Notes under the pieces: model-generated
What the model was told of the DNA's origin: nothing
What the model saw: the letters and a program-made list of their open reading frames with translations, nothing else
Database searches by the model: none
In this document: piece after piece, positions 1 to 8,612 of the stretch
How positions within the stretch are numbered: the first letter of the stretch is position 1
Layout: every line of letters begins with the position of its first letter
Program-made: the position numbers and the translations under genes
Source: Comamonadaceae bacterium
GTDB taxonomy: Bacteria; Pseudomonadota; Gammaproteobacteria; Burkholderiales; Burkholderiaceae_C
DNA: 64,000 nt
NCBI GenBank assembly: GCA_027488215.1
Contig: JAIYCB010000005.1
Coordinates: 1-64,000 of the forward strand
Reading direction: 5' to 3'

Positions 1-851
1 TGAAGGTGGTGGGCCAGGCGAACTTTTTGCCCAGCTCGACCAACCCGACCATGCCCTTCACCCACAACACGCTCGATGAGCATGTGGACATGTTGATGGT
101 CTGCCACCACCTGGATGCCAGCATCGCCGAAGACTTGGCCTTTGCCGAAAGCCGCATCCGCAAGGAAACCATTGCGGCCGAAGACATCCTGCACGACCTG
201 GGCGCGATCAGCATGATGAGCAGCGACAGCCAAGCCATGGGGCGGGTGGGCGAAGTCATCATCCGCACCTGGCAGACCGCCCACAAGATGAAGCAGCAGC
301 GCGGCAGCCTGCCCGGCGACACCGACCGCCACGACAACGCCCGCGTCAAGCGCTACATCGCCAAGTACACGATCAACCCCGCGATTGCGCACGGCATCAG
401 CCACGATGTGGGCAGCATCGAAGTGGGCAAGTGGGCCGATCTGGTGATCTGGAAACCGGCTTTCTTTGGCATCAAGCCTGCCTTGGTGCTCAAAGGCGGC
501 TTCATCGCCCTGGCGGCCATGGGCGACCCCAATGCGTCCATCCCCACGCCCCAGCCGGTGCACTACCGCCCCATGTTTGGCAGCTTTGGCGGTGCGCTCA
601 CGCGCAACGCGCTGACCTTTGTCTCTAAGGCAGGCGCGCAAGCTGGCATTGGTGAGCGTTTTGGCCTGCAAAAACCTTTGTCTGTGGCGCACAACATCCG
701 GGGCGTACGCAAGCAGCACATGGTCCACAATGCCTACCTGCCCCACATGGAGGTGGACCCCCAGACCTATGCGGTGCGTGCCGACGGGCAGCTGCTGGTG
801 TGCGAGCCCGCCACCAGCTTGCCCATGACCCAACGCTACTTTTTGTTCTGA
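1..851 (+). CDS. ureC: Urease alpha subunit, C-terminal half (partial)
   Basis: The catalytic subunit of nickel urease, which hydrolyses urea to ammonia and carbamate. Only the last 282 or so residues of about 570 are present; the gene runs in from the left edge in the frame starting at base 3. The visible part carries the mobile-flap motif MVCHHLD and the segment SSDSQAMGR, whose aspartate is a nickel ligand in known ureases, followed by the conserved [14 protein letters not shown] stretch. The stop TGA (849-851) shares its last base with the ATG of ureE, so translation of the two is probably coupled. Identity is certain from the motifs; nothing in the visible part looks broken. Confidence 0.97.
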   Translation, partial: KVVGQANFLPSSTNPTMPFTHNTLDEHVDMLMVCHHLDASIAEDLAFAESRIRKETIAAEDILHDLGAISMMSSDSQAMGRVGEVIIRTWQTAHKMKQQRGSLPGDTDRHDNARVKRYIAKYTINPAIAHGISHDVGSIEVGKWADLVIWKPAFFGIKPALVLKGGFIALAAMGDPNASIPTPQPVHYRPMFGSFGGALTRNALTFVSKAGAQAGIGERFGLQKPLSVAHNIRGVRKQHMVHNAYLPHMEVDPQTYAVRADGQLLVCEPATSLPMTQRYFLF

Positions 852-1474
852 TGATCATTTGCTCCAAACTCATGCCCCAAGGTCGCGGCCTGGCCCGCGT
901 GCTGGTGCAGCGCGCCAACACCATCACCCTCGACTGGGACACCCGCCAAAAAAGCCGCTTTGACGCCACCGACAGCCAAGGCCGCGCCTTGGGCGTGTTT
1001 TTGCCACGCGGCGCCGTGGTGCGTGGCGGTGATGTGCTGGTGGCCGAAGACGGCTCGCTCGTGCGGGTGGAAGCCGCACCGCAAGCCGTTTTGCGCATCA
1101 CGGCTTGTGCCGAGCACGGCTCGCCCTTTGACCTGACCCGCGCCGCCTACCACCTGGGCAACCGCCATGTGCCGATTGAGCTGCAACCCGACCACCTGAA
1201 GATCGAACCCGACCATGTGCTGGCCGACATGCTGCGCGCCATGCACATGACGGTGGTGGAGGTGTCTGAATCTTTTGAACCCGAAAACGGTGCGTATGGT
1301 GCCCACAGCGGGCATGCGCATGGACACAGTCACGAACATGGCCATGCGCATGCAGGCCTTGCGCATGCGGCCCCGGCAGCAACGCCTCCGACAGGCAAGC
1401 GCATCGCCATCCCCGTCCGTGCGACTCCTGCTGAACCGCATGTGCACGGCCCCGGTTGCGGTCATGCGCACTGA
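851..1474 (+). CDS. ureE: Urease accessory protein UreE, nickel chaperone
   Basis: A 207-residue nickel metallochaperone that delivers Ni to the urease maturation complex. I start it at ATG 851, which overlaps the ureC stop, because upstream in-frame codons lie inside ureC and the N-terminus then aligns with the UreE fold. The C-terminus is a His-rich tail ([16 protein letters not shown] and a final [11 protein letters not shown]), typical of nickel-storing UreE forms. The last 11 bases overlap the start of ureF. The gene is part of the tightly packed ureCEFG unit and is presumably co-transcribed. Confidence 0.95.
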   Translation: MIICSKLMPQGRGLARVLVQRANTITLDWDTRQKSRFDATDSQGRALGVFLPRGAVVRGGDVLVAEDGSLVRVEAAPQAVLRITACAEHGSPFDLTRAAYHLGNRHVPIELQPDHLKIEPDHVLADMLRAMHMTVVEVSESFEPENGAYGAHSGHAHGHSHEHGHAHAGLAHAAPAATPPTGKRIAIPVRATPAEPHVHGPGCGHAH

Positions 1475-2153
1475 GACCGCGCCCTCAGGTCTGCTGCAAC
1501 TGATCTGGCTCGCATCGCCTGCGCTGCCGATTGGCGGCTTCTCGTACTCTGAAGGACTGGAAGCCGCCATCGAGCAAGGCCTGGTGCACAACGAAGCCAG
1601 CGCCACTGACTGGGTAGTGGACCAGCTGAACCTGACGCAGGCGCGTGGCGACATGGCCGTGATGGCACAAGCCATACCGGCATGGCAAAGCATGGACACA
1701 CAGCGCCTGCAAGCGCTGAACGATTGGGTGATGGCCACCCGCGAAACCGCCGAAATGCGCTTGCAAGCCGAACAAATGGGGCGATCTTTGCTGGACTGGC
1801 TGCGCAACCTGCAGCAAGCCAGCGACGCACAGCTGCAATGCTGCGCCCATTTGCCGCCCACCTACCCGCTGGCCATGGCGCTGGCTTTGTCTATGGCACA
1901 AGCCCCGCTGGACCAAGCCCTTCAAGCCGGTGCCTTTGGCTGGGCCGAAAACATGACCCAAGCCGCGCTCAAGGCCGTGCCCCTGGGCCAAAGCGCAGGG
2001 CAGCGCATGCTCGCGCGGCTGGCTCGCGAAATTCCGCAAGCGGTACAAACTGCCTTGCACTTGAAAGATGAAGACCGCCAAGCTTTCAGTCCCATGCTGG
2101 CCATCTTGTCAGCCCGCCACGAAACCCAATACTCTCGCATCTTCCGATCATGA
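1464..2153 (+). CDS. ureF: Urease accessory protein UreF
   Basis: A 229-residue accessory protein that, with UreD/UreH and UreG, forms the GTP-dependent complex activating the urease apoenzyme. The diagnostic N-terminal stretch [18 protein letters not shown] is present. The open frame extends far upstream through ureE in another frame, but ATG 1464 gives the family start and an 11-base overlap with ureE. The stop overlaps the ureG start (ATGA at 2150-2153). Length is normal for the family. Confidence 0.95.
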   Translation: MRTETAPSGLLQLIWLASPALPIGGFSYSEGLEAAIEQGLVHNEASATDWVVDQLNLTQARGDMAVMAQAIPAWQSMDTQRLQALNDWVMATRETAEMRLQAEQMGRSLLDWLRNLQQASDAQLQCCAHLPPTYPLAMALALSMAQAPLDQALQAGAFGWAENMTQAALKAVPLGQSAGQRMLARLAREIPQAVQTALHLKDEDRQAFSPMLAILSARHETQYSRIFRS

Positions 2154-2809
2154 CCTCAGCACTGCACCACATCCCCCATCGCACGAAAAAACTGCCGCCC
2201 CTGCGCGTGGGCATCGGCGGGCCTGTGGGTTCCGGCAAAACCACCCTGCTGGAGATGCTGTGCAAAAACATGCGCGAGCGCTGGGACCTGATCGCCATCA
2301 CCAACGACATCTACACCAAAGAAGACCAACGCTTGCTCACCGTGAGCGGTGCCCTGCCCGCCGAGCGCATCATGGGCGTGGAAACCGGTGGCTGCCCACA
2401 CACAGCCATCCGCGAAGACGCGTCGATCAACCTCGAAGCGATTGACCGCATGCTCGAGAAGTTCCCGAACGCCGACGTGGTCTTCGTCGAGAGCGGCGGC
2501 GATAACTTGGCGGCCACCTTCAGCCCGGAACTCTCCGACCTGACGATTTATGTGATCGACGTGGCCGCCGGCGAAAAGATCCCGCGCAAAGGTGGCCCCG
2601 GCATCACCAAGAGCGATTTGTTTGTGATCAACAAAACCGACCTGGCACCGCATGTGGGGGCCGATTTGCAAGTCATGCGCGCCGACACCGCGCGCATGCG
2701 CCCCAACTCCGAGACCCGCCCTTGGGTGATGACCAACCTGAAAACGCTGGACGGCCTGTCCGAAGTGGTGGCCTTCATTGAAAAACGCGGCATGCTGGGT
2801 AGCGCTTGA
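2150..2809 (+). CDS. ureG: Urease accessory GTPase UreG
   Basis: A 219-residue SIMIBI-class GTPase that drives nickel insertion into urease. The P-loop GGPVGSGKT lies at about residues 24-32, followed by the [10 protein letters not shown] segment, the metal-binding CPH motif ([11 protein letters not shown]) and the [13 protein letters not shown] guanine-specificity region. The short N-terminal stretch contains histidines (HHIPHR), as in many UreG proteins. It is the last gene of the visible urease operon; 70 bases downstream a tRNA gene starts in the same direction. Confidence 0.97.
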   Translation: MTSALHHIPHRTKKLPPLRVGIGGPVGSGKTTLLEMLCKNMRERWDLIAITNDIYTKEDQRLLTVSGALPAERIMGVETGGCPHTAIREDASINLEAIDRMLEKFPNADVVFVESGGDNLAATFSPELSDLTIYVIDVAAGEKIPRKGGPGITKSDLFVINKTDLAPHVGADLQVMRADTARMRPNSETRPWVMTNLKTLDGLSEVVAFIEKRGMLGSA

Positions 2810-2879
2810 ATTACTTTTGACTCGTCATGCGTTTGCACTCCCGAATCAAGGGGTTTAAGTCGCTACAATCACTCCCCAA

Positions 2880-2967
2880 GGAAGCGTGGCAGAGTGGTCG
2901 ATTGCACCGGTCTTGAAAACCGGCGACTCGAAAGGGTCCGTGAGTTCGAATCTCACCGCTTCCGCCA
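2880..2967 (+). tRNA. tRNA-Ser(TGA)
   Basis: An 88-base cloverleaf of the class II (long variable arm) type. Acceptor GGAAGCG pairs with CGCTTCC (2957-2963); the 3' end GCCA is encoded. The anticodon loop CTTGAAA contains TGA, reading UCA/UCG serine codons. The T arm contains GAGTTCGAATCTC. A plausible -10 box TACAAT lies at 2864-2869, with no clear -35, so the gene may have its own promoter rather than depend on the urease operon. Confidence 0.95.
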
Positions 2968-2981
2968 GCTATCAAGCAATG

Positions 2982-3003
2982 ACGCGTCTTAGGGCGCGTT
3001 TTT
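2982..3003 (+). terminator. Intrinsic terminator of tRNA-Ser
   Basis: The stem ACGCG (2982-2986) pairs with CGCGT (2995-2999) over an 8-base loop and runs into a T5 tract (2999-3003), about 15 bases after the tRNA CCA end. Position and shape fit a Rho-independent terminator on the plus strand. Confidence 0.55.
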
Positions 3004-3136
3004 GTTTCCTACATACCCAAATACATATCAAAAAATATACTGCTTACTGGATTTGATATGTCGCACGTTGTCAGTAACTGAAGATCGAAATTCGGTCCGG
3101 GGCGGGGTAGGCAAGGCCCCCTGCGGGAGGGGGGCT

Positions 3137-3159
3137 AAAAAAGAGGCCGGGTCTTTTTT
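3137..3159. other. A/T-stem hairpin, terminator-like
   Basis: AAAAAAGA (3137-3144) is complementary to TCTTTTTT (3152-3159) over a 7-base G/C-rich loop. Just before it is a second, C/G-rich inverted sequence (about 3115-3136). On the minus strand it lies just past the end of the decayed ADP-ribosylglycohydrolase reading frame, so it may be its old terminator. Nothing else is visible in the roughly 200 bases after the tRNA-Ser terminator. Confidence 0.3.
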
Positions 3160-3217
3160 GACGTCCCCTTTAGCCCAGAATGACGCAAGCAAAGACTATT
3201 GAAAAAGTTATTGAGCT

Positions 3218-3446
3218 CTAGGCAGATTTCCCCGGGACTTGCCCAGGACTGGCTTCGCTGTAGAGAAGGTTCATCACAGCTTTCATGTCTGGGGGCAAAT
3301 AGGTCCATGATGGCGGTCACGGTGTCTGACCAGCCCAGCACTTCGGCTTCAGAGTTAGCCAGTAAACCCACTGGCGCGATGCGCATGGCGGCACCATTGC
3401 CCCAGCTGCCATATGGCTGGTCGAATGACATAACAAAAGACTGGTC
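3218..3446 (-). pseudogene. Remnant of an ADP-ribosylglycohydrolase (DraG-like) gene
   Basis: The minus-strand translation contains YGSWGNGAAMRIAPVGLL (about 3360-3410), which closely resembles the conserved GNGSAMRVSPVG block of ADP-ribosylglycohydrolases. It is followed by a short SDTVTAIMDL-like tail. In a second frame, a family-like C-terminus (YLPPDMKAVMNLLYSEA) ends at a stop at 3218-3220. The N-terminal part of the roughly 250-300-residue family is missing, and the two pieces sit in different frames. I read this as a gene decayed by deletion and frameshift. The match is by motif memory only, so the family call is moderately supported. Confidence 0.5.
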
Positions 3447-3522
3447 GTTATGGCATTCAGAAAGGCCCGATAACTTGAATTTCCTGTTGTTTTTTTTTTG
3501 AAAGTCATTAACCTGAAGACTT

Positions 3523-4053
3523 ATGCACCTCAATTTCCGTGTTGTCAAAAACTCCCATGATGAGATTTCCATGGGACACAAGATTTGGTTTGAGCCAGTA
3601 CTTGGATGTGATGTTATTTCGGCAACTGCCAATGCCCCTGGTTTTACACCTTTGATCGCTATCGCGCGACACTATGGTTGGGATTACAACATGCTTGCTC
3701 AGGCATCAAATGCTTGTAACGCCAGCGGGGAAGTGGTTATTGTTCAATCAGTGAGGCCTACGCTTGTGCTGGTACCCGCTACAAAGGGCTGCGTCCCAAT
3801 TGGAGGCATCATGGCTGATTACCTACGTGCTTTGCGTGCGATCAAGCCCAATTGTCTGCACTTTACGCATTACGGTTTCTTACAAGGCCACTTTCCAACG
3901 AGTGAAGTTGCATTGGTGCTCAATGGACTTTTGGGTAGTTTGTTACCGCATTCCATAGGAGCGCTCATTGTTGATGTTGATATCCGAAAATCAACGGAGT
4001 TTTATAACCTGATGCGACCAGCCCTTCCGACTAACCGCAGTGCAGCTGAATAG
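3523..4053 (+). CDS. Hypothetical protein of unknown function
   Basis: A 176-residue soluble-looking protein that I do not recognise. It has a hydrophobic central stretch (GEVVIVQSVRPTLVLVPATKG) and a later segment GALIVDVDIRKSTEFYNLM, suggesting alternating alpha/beta structure, but no signal peptide, membrane helix or catalytic motif that I can name. It is preceded by a T10 run (3490-3499) and a weak ribosome site (GAAG). Its GC content is lower than that of the urease block. It is followed closely by a small membrane protein gene and a metallophosphoesterase on the same strand, possibly one transcript. It may be part of a transferred segment. Confidence 0.6.
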   Translation: MHLNFRVVKNSHDEISMGHKIWFEPVLGCDVISATANAPGFTPLIAIARHYGWDYNMLAQASNACNASGEVVIVQSVRPTLVLVPATKGCVPIGGIMADYLRALRAIKPNCLHFTHYGFLQGHFPTSEVALVLNGLLGSLLPHSIGALIVDVDIRKSTEFYNLMRPALPTNRSAAE

Positions 4054-4072
4054 AGCTTTCAAGGCACACCTC

Positions 4073-4327
4073 ATGAGCTTCCACAAAAAAATTCTTCTTT
4101 CGTTTTTGATCTTTCACTTTGTGTTCACATTCAGTGTCTTGGTTTTTGAGTACCTGCTTGCTTCATCTGGCGCATACGACGACTATGGGATTCACTTCAG
4201 TTTGGTTGCTGTCTTTCAAATTGCATTGATGTCAGCCTTGTCTGTTGCTCTTGTCGTTATTGCCTATGTTTACCGCTTTGTCAGATCACATACACGCCAG
4301 CGCAGACAACGTGCAATAACCAGCTAA
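4073..4327 (+). CDS. Small membrane protein with two predicted helices
   Basis: An 84-residue protein from ATG 4073, which has AAGG about ten bases upstream. An alternative ATG at 4040 would add 11 residues and overlap the previous gene by 14 bases. Two hydrophobic segments are visible: FLIFHFVFTFSVLVFEYLL, and ALMSALSVALVVIAYVY near the C-terminus. A basic cytoplasmic tail (RSHTRQRRQR) follows. It is probably an inner-membrane protein with both ends inside. No family recognised. It sits 20 bases before the metallophosphoesterase gene and may be co-transcribed with it. Confidence 0.55.
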   Translation: MSFHKKILLSFLIFHFVFTFSVLVFEYLLASSGAYDDYGIHFSLVAVFQIALMSALSVALVVIAYVYRFVRSHTRQRRQRAITS

Positions 4328-4347
4328 TTAAGGTACTAATTTTCGGC

Positions 4348-5160
4348 ATGCAAATCCTCCGAATTTTTGGGCTCTTGGCATTGGTCATTACCGCCTTGGG
4401 TGCATTAGTTTTTGCAGCATTACTTGGCGCTAATCAGATTGATTTTGTCCGACATGACCTGAGAGCAACGCCAGACCTTAAAGCCATCAGGCTGATCCAA
4501 ATATCCGACCTGCACCTCAAAGCTTTTGGAGCTCACGAGCAAGGTCTTGTTTCACAACTCGTTGCATTTCAACCTGATGTCGTGGTGTTGTCCGGCGATG
4601 CTGTTGACCGTGCTGATGCTTTGTCACTGCTGAATTCATTTGTCAACGCTTTCGCCCCTGTGCCGGTGTTGTTGGTACCCGGCAACTGGGAGCACTGGAG
4701 CGGCTTGGATTTCATCGAATTACAAAACATGCTGGCTGGATCAGGCGCCAAACTTTTACTGAACGACCGTTGGTCTATGAGTAGTACTGACCGTCGACTG
4801 GAAATCATCGGCCTAGATGACTTCACTGCTGGTCGACCTGACTTAAAGCTGCTGGATGCTGCTGCTGATAAGAACGCAATCACAGTGGTGGTTCAACATT
4901 CACCCGCATTCTTTGACCAAGGAACAGTTAACAAACGGATGGTCAATTTACAGTTTGACTTGTGCCTTTCAGGTCACACGCACGGAGGGCAGTTTGCCAT
5001 TGGTGGATGGGCACCCATCAGACCCCGAGGTAGCGGCCGGTTTGTTGCGGGTTTTTACGATGTGCCTGGATGCTCTTTGTTTGTCTCTCGCGGTGCAGGG
5101 ACGTCTTTGCTGCAGATGCGCTTAGGTGCAAGGGCGGAAGTAGTGGTTTTTGACTTGTGA
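4348..5160 (+). CDS. Membrane-anchored calcineurin-like metallophosphoesterase (YaeI/YkuE type)
   Basis: A 270-residue protein with an N-terminal hydrophobic anchor (residues 5-30) and a metallophosphoesterase domain. The motifs are in order: ISDLHLKAFG (DxH), VVLSGDAVDR (GD), PGNWEHW (third motif), VQHSP and LSGHTHGGQF. The family usually has GNHE at the third motif; here tryptophan replaces the histidine, a variant worth noting because that histidine takes part in catalysis in many members. YaeI/YkuE relatives act at the membrane, some on lipid-A precursors or as general phosphodiesterases, but the substrate cannot be read from sequence. It is the last gene of a three-gene plus-strand run. 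Confidence 0.85.
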   Translation: MQILRIFGLLALVITALGALVFAALLGANQIDFVRHDLRATPDLKAIRLIQISDLHLKAFGAHEQGLVSQLVAFQPDVVVLSGDAVDRADALSLLNSFVNAFAPVPVLLVPGNWEHWSGLDFIELQNMLAGSGAKLLLNDRWSMSSTDRRLEIIGLDDFTAGRPDLKLLDAAADKNAITVVVQHSPAFFDQGTVNKRMVNLQFDLCLSGHTHGGQFAIGGWAPIRPRGSGRFVAGFYDVPGCSLFVSRGAGTSLLQMRLGARAEVVVFDL

Positions 5161-5270
5161 AGGTGCGCAGGCTTGCAGGTAAGCCAAAGGTCAAAACCCC
5201 AGTCAAAAATTTTAGGACCTCTGTACAAGCAATTTAGCGATACTTCCTAAGTTCAAAATGGATTCCATGA

Positions 5271-5765
5271 TTATTTTGAAGGCTGATCAGGTATCAGCCA
5301 CGCACCTTGTGGTCCCTCGCCTGCCAGAAACCAATATATACTAATGTACCAATATTGCCAGCTGCGCAAGGAAAAATAATCTTCCCATTTTTCATCCCGC
5401 GCTTCAAGTCCATTTATAACTGCGATATCACCACTACCATCTTCAAATGGACATCTCCAATTCTCAGAATTAAAAATGGCACAATTAGCAAATCGTCTAG
5501 GGCCACCAATTATATAATTATAATGTATTTCAGATTTATAAAAATTTATTTTATAAGTATTAGATGAAAGTGGGAGTATTACGCAGTTTTTAAGGTTATC
5601 GCGATGTTTTTGATAATGATAAGTAAAATTATTAAGAGGTAGTTTTGACTGAATAATAATTCCGTTTGTACATTTTGCACTATAAATTGTTATTTCATCA
5701 TTGGCGGGCTCGATAAGCCACCAACCGATGCCGATAGCGAATAATATTATTAAGATTAATTTCAT
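5271..5765 (-). CDS. AT-rich orphan, membrane-anchored hypothetical protein
   Basis: A 164-residue protein with an N-terminal hydrophobic segment (LILIILFAIGIGWWLI), probably a signal anchor, followed by a polar, Asn/Tyr-rich domain with cysteines (KCTNG, KNCVIL, ANCAIF, WRCPFEDG) and a Trp/Tyr-rich end. I recognise no family. Base composition is strikingly AT-rich next to its neighbours, which points to horizontal acquisition. ATG 5765 has an AGGA-like site about 11 bases upstream. The 190 bases between this gene and the IS element are also AT-rich and hold no gene I can support. Confidence 0.6.
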   Translation of the reverse strand: MKLILIILFAIGIGWWLIEPANDEITIYSAKCTNGIIIQSKLPLNNFTYHYQKHRDNLKNCVILPLSSNTYKINFYKSEIHYNYIIGGPRRFANCAIFNSENWRCPFEDGSGDIAVINGLEARDEKWEDYFSLRSWQYWYISIYWFLAGEGPQGAWLIPDQPSK

Positions 5766-5954
5766 TTATTGTATTTTCCTGAAAATCCAATTGATATTAA
5801 CTCCGAATAGTCAACGCTTCAGTTGCAACATTATTTAAAAGGTGAATTTCGATACCTAAACAGGTAACGATTTTCGAGTAATAGTAGATAACTGTATCAG
5901 CGCTTGCCTACTTTGGCTTCCTTCCTGCCATCCTGGGGCCCCAAGGGATTCCAT

Positions 5955-5981
5955 TGTTGATTAGCCAGACAAACTGAGCCA
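5955..5981 (+). repeat. IS21 left terminal inverted repeat
   Basis: The end begins TGTTGATTAGCC and finishes AAACTGAGCCA. It matches the other terminus (8418-8444, reverse strand) at about 19 of 27 positions, with identical outer six bases and identical inner eleven. Confidence 0.6.
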
Positions 5982-6025
5982 GTGTTTGCAACCAATATTG
6001 AGCCACTGGTTTTTAAAGAATTGGC

Positions 6026-6828
6026 TTATTCGGTTGTGGATAAGTTTAGCTGTTCTGTGCTTTTACCCCCTTTCGTTTTGGATTGTTTGACCTTCTGGCT
6101 GACCGCCTGAGAGTGCTTGAAGCGCCAACTCTCGTTGCCCGTTTCCACGATGTGGCAGTGATGGGTGAGCCGATCCAATAACGCTGTGGTCATCTTGGCG
6201 TCGCCAAACACGTTGGCCCACTCCGAGAAGTTCAGGTTGGTCGTGATCACTACGCTGGTGCGCTCATACAGCTTGGAAAGCAAGTGAAACAGCAACGCGC
6301 CCCCGACTGGGTGAAGGGCAAATAGCCCATCTCATCCAAGATCACCAGGTCAACGTACATCAAGCGGTTGGCCAACTGCCCGTGCTTGTTCTGCGACTTC
6401 TCAAGCTCCAAGGCATTGACCAGTTCCACCGTCGAGAAGAAACGCACCCGTTTGCCCTTGGCGCGAATGGCATGCACCCCAAGGCTGGTGGCCAAGTGCG
6501 TCTTGCCCGTTCCCGGCCCGCCCACAAACACTACGTTGTGCGCCGAGTCCACGAATTGCAGCTCATGCAACTGCTTGACCAGATTCGCGTCCACATGCGC
6601 CTGCGCGAAGTCAAACCCCGTCAAATCCCGGTGCGCGGGGAAGCGGGCCACCCGCATCTGATAGGCCATAGACCGCACCTCGCGCTGTGCCGCCTCAGAC
6701 TTGATCAACTGGTGCAATACCACCTCATGATCCAACGCTTTGAGCCTGGCCGTTCCCAGCACCTCCGGCCAAGCACTGGCCATGCCATGCAGGCTCAGTG
6801 CCTTGAGCCCATCGACTACATCACTCAT
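6026..6828 (-). pseudogene. istB: istB, IS21 transposition helper ATPase, frameshifted
   Basis: IstB is the AAA+ helper that works with IstA in IS21 transposition. The start ATG (6826-6828) has an AGGAGG site six bases upstream and overlaps the istA stop. The first part runs through the Walker A motif GGPGTGKTHLA and the Walker B region [14 protein letters not shown]. After LPFTQSG the frame goes wrong. The expected continuation ([21 protein letters not shown] and on to the normal C-terminus) is in another frame from 6295 down to 6026. One missing base in the C run at 6300-6304 (five C, six needed) explains it. The element may be inactive in its own right, or this may be a homopolymer sequencing error. 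Confidence 0.85.
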
Positions 6829-8338
6829 GGCGCGCCTCCTGCTCATTTCTTAAAGCGTCGTAGCGCTCCAAGTTGGCCAGTGCCGGCGTGTTCAGTTGCA
6901 AGGGCGTGCTGATTTCTACGCGAGCTGACATGGGCTCTTTGAGCCGGGCAATCACATTGAGCACATGCTCGGCACTCACCCGGCCCGTTTGCAGCGCCAA
7001 CTCGGTGGCCACTAACACAGCTTCGAGCCCGTGCAGGTTCACCGCCGACAGCACCTGTGACATCACCCGGTCGCCCCCGGAGTGTTTGAGCAGTTGACGC
7101 TGCAATTCCACCAAGGGCTCGGGCATGTCCCTAAAGGGGGCGCCATTGCGCAGCGCACCGGGCTTGCGCTCGACCAAGGCGATGTAGTGCTGCCAGTCGT
7201 AAATGGTTTGGTCCCGCCCAAAGTGACGCTCTAGCCGGGCGGCCTGCCCATCAGGCCCCACCACCAGCAAGTACTCTGGGTAAGCGCGCAAACTCACCAC
7301 CCCATGCACCCATTCGCAGGGCACGCTGTAGCGGTTGCGTTGGTATTGGATCAGCGACGTCGATGACACCCGAACCGGTTGTTCCACATACCCATCAAAG
7401 GGCTTGGGGCAGGGCATCAAGCGGCTCGCCTCGTCTTGCCACACATCGGCTACGCTCAGCTCGGGCCACTCTGGGTGCGCCAACTCAACCCACGCTTGGC
7501 GGCAGGCACTGTGCAGCCACTCATTGAGCTCGGCCAGACTGCCCCAGCGCCGCTCCGTGACCTCGCGCATCACGCCTCGCCTGCTGTCTTGCACGTTCTT
7601 CTCGACGATGCCTTTCTCCCAACCCGCCGCCCGGTTACAGAACTCGTGATCAAACAAGTAATGCCCCGTCATCGCCTCAAACCGCGCATTGACACTGCGT
7701 TGCTTGCCCTTGCCAATTTTGTCTACCGCCGTCTTCATGTTGTCGTAGATGCCCCGCTTGGGCACGCCGCCAAACGCGGCAAAGCCCCGGGCATGGGCGT
7801 CAAACAGCATTTCATGGGTTTGCGTGAAGTACGCTACCAGCAAGAACGCACGGCTGGCGGCTAGCTTGATGTGTGCCACCTCCAAGCGGCGGCGCAACCC
7901 TCCAATAAATGCGAATTCACAGCTCCAGTCAAACTGGAAGGCCTCTCCCAACTCAAAGTGCAGCGGCACAAACCCCACGTTCTTGGGCGCATGGCTTTGC
8001 TCGAGCTTCCAGCGCTTGGCAAACCGGTACACGGGGCTTGCGCTACCGCTGTAGCCCATGGCGCGCAATGCCTCAAACAAGGCCTTGACCCCCCGACGCT
8101 CGCGCTTGTTGCGGTGGCTGTCCGCTTTGAGCCAGGTGACAAGCTGCTCCTTGTACGGCTCCAGCACGCTGGCGGCGGCTTGCCGAACAGGGTATTTGGG
8201 CTCAACCATTTGCGGCTCGCCCAGCCACTTGGCCGCCGTGTTTCTCGATATCCCAAGCCTGCGGCTGGCTTGGCGCACTGACATGCCGTCTCGCAAGACA
8301 AGGCGGCGCAATTTACTCAAAGTTCCCACGTTGATCAC
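6821..8338 (-). CDS. istA: IS21-family transposase IstA
   Basis: The DDE-type transposase of the element. I choose GTG 8338 as start because the protein then begins with the usual VINVGTLSKLRRLVLRDG and is 505 residues long, normal for IstA; an ATG at 8404 lies inside the terminal repeat region. An N-terminal helix-turn-helix (GMSVRQASRRLGISRNTAAK) is followed by the catalytic core with FQFDWSCEF, then KRGIYDNMKTAVDKI and GWEKGIVEKNVQ supplying the acidic triad. The frame is intact. It overlaps istB by eight bases, the arrangement used for coupled translation in IS21 elements. Confidence 0.9.
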   Translation of the reverse strand: MINVGTLSKLRRLVLRDGMSVRQASRRLGISRNTAAKWLGEPQMVEPKYPVRQAAASVLEPYKEQLVTWLKADSHRNKRERRGVKALFEALRAMGYSGSASPVYRFAKRWKLEQSHAPKNVGFVPLHFELGEAFQFDWSCEFAFIGGLRRRLEVAHIKLAASRAFLLVAYFTQTHEMLFDAHARGFAAFGGVPKRGIYDNMKTAVDKIGKGKQRSVNARFEAMTGHYLFDHEFCNRAAGWEKGIVEKNVQDSRRGVMREVTERRWGSLAELNEWLHSACRQAWVELAHPEWPELSVADVWQDEASRLMPCPKPFDGYVEQPVRVSSTSLIQYQRNRYSVPCEWVHGVVSLRAYPEYLLVVGPDGQAARLERHFGRDQTIYDWQHYIALVERKPGALRNGAPFRDMPEPLVELQRQLLKHSGGDRVMSQVLSAVNLHGLEAVLVATELALQTGRVSAEHVLNVIARLKEPMSARVEISTPLQLNTPALANLERYDALRNEQEARHE

Positions 8339-8417
8339 TCCAGGCCACCCTTGCTCTAAAAATAAGCAGGATAGGCCAATGAAGTGGCTCAAATTTGGAT
8401 GCAAATCCTCGTCAAAG

Positions 8418-8444
8418 TGGCTCAGTTTTCAATGACAGTCAACA
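8418..8444 (-). repeat. IS21 right terminal inverted repeat
   Basis: On the minus strand this end begins TGTTGACTGTC and finishes AAACTGAGCCA, mirroring the left end at 5955-5981. A TGAGCCAC copy lies 27 bases further in. Confidence 0.6.
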
Positions 8445-8587
8445 GGCGATCGCTCTGAGACATCGCATTTTCGTGCGTGATGTCTAAATCATCAAACAAA
8501 AGCAGACAGTTTCCAAAAAAACTCGCATGCAAGCGTTCAGGGCTTTGTGTCAATTTCTACGTGCACATGCCCGTGGCTGTGATGGTA

Positions 8588-8612
8588 AAAAGTCCCTCAC
8601 TGAGGCCTTTTG
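8588..8612 (-). terminator. Probable terminator of the lipoprotein gene
   Basis: On the minus strand AAAAG-CCTC-AGT-GAGG-CTTTTT forms a hairpin with a small internal loop and ends in a T tract. It overlaps the stop codon (8597-8599) of the lipoprotein gene. The stem is short, so this is tentative. Confidence 0.35.

Larger units (their letters stand above)
5955..8444 (-). mobile_element. IS21-family insertion sequence (istA + frameshifted istB)
   Basis: An element of about 2.49 kb with the standard IS21 layout: istA and istB overlapping on one strand, between imperfect terminal inverted repeats. The ends begin TGTTGA on both sides and share AAACTGAGCCA at the same spacing. A further copy of TGAGCCAC lies inside each end (5999-6006 and 8384-8391), as expected for the multiple transposase-binding repeats of IS21. 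No target duplication is visible: the flanks end in CCAT on the left and start GGCG on the right. The insertion may be old or rearranged, or my end coordinates may be slightly off. Confidence 0.85.

Noticed and set aside
836..1861. A 341-codon minus-strand frame across ureE and ureF
   Set aside because: Antisense of the urease genes; it has no start signal or family match.
3002..3202. A 66-codon plus-strand frame after tRNA-Ser
   Set aside because: It runs through the tRNA terminator and the two hairpins, with no ribosome site and no family pattern.
6295..6310. Programmed frameshifting in istB
   Set aside because: The change is explained by one missing base in a homopolymer; IS21 does not use frameshifting inside istB, and no slippery heptamer or downstream structure is evident.
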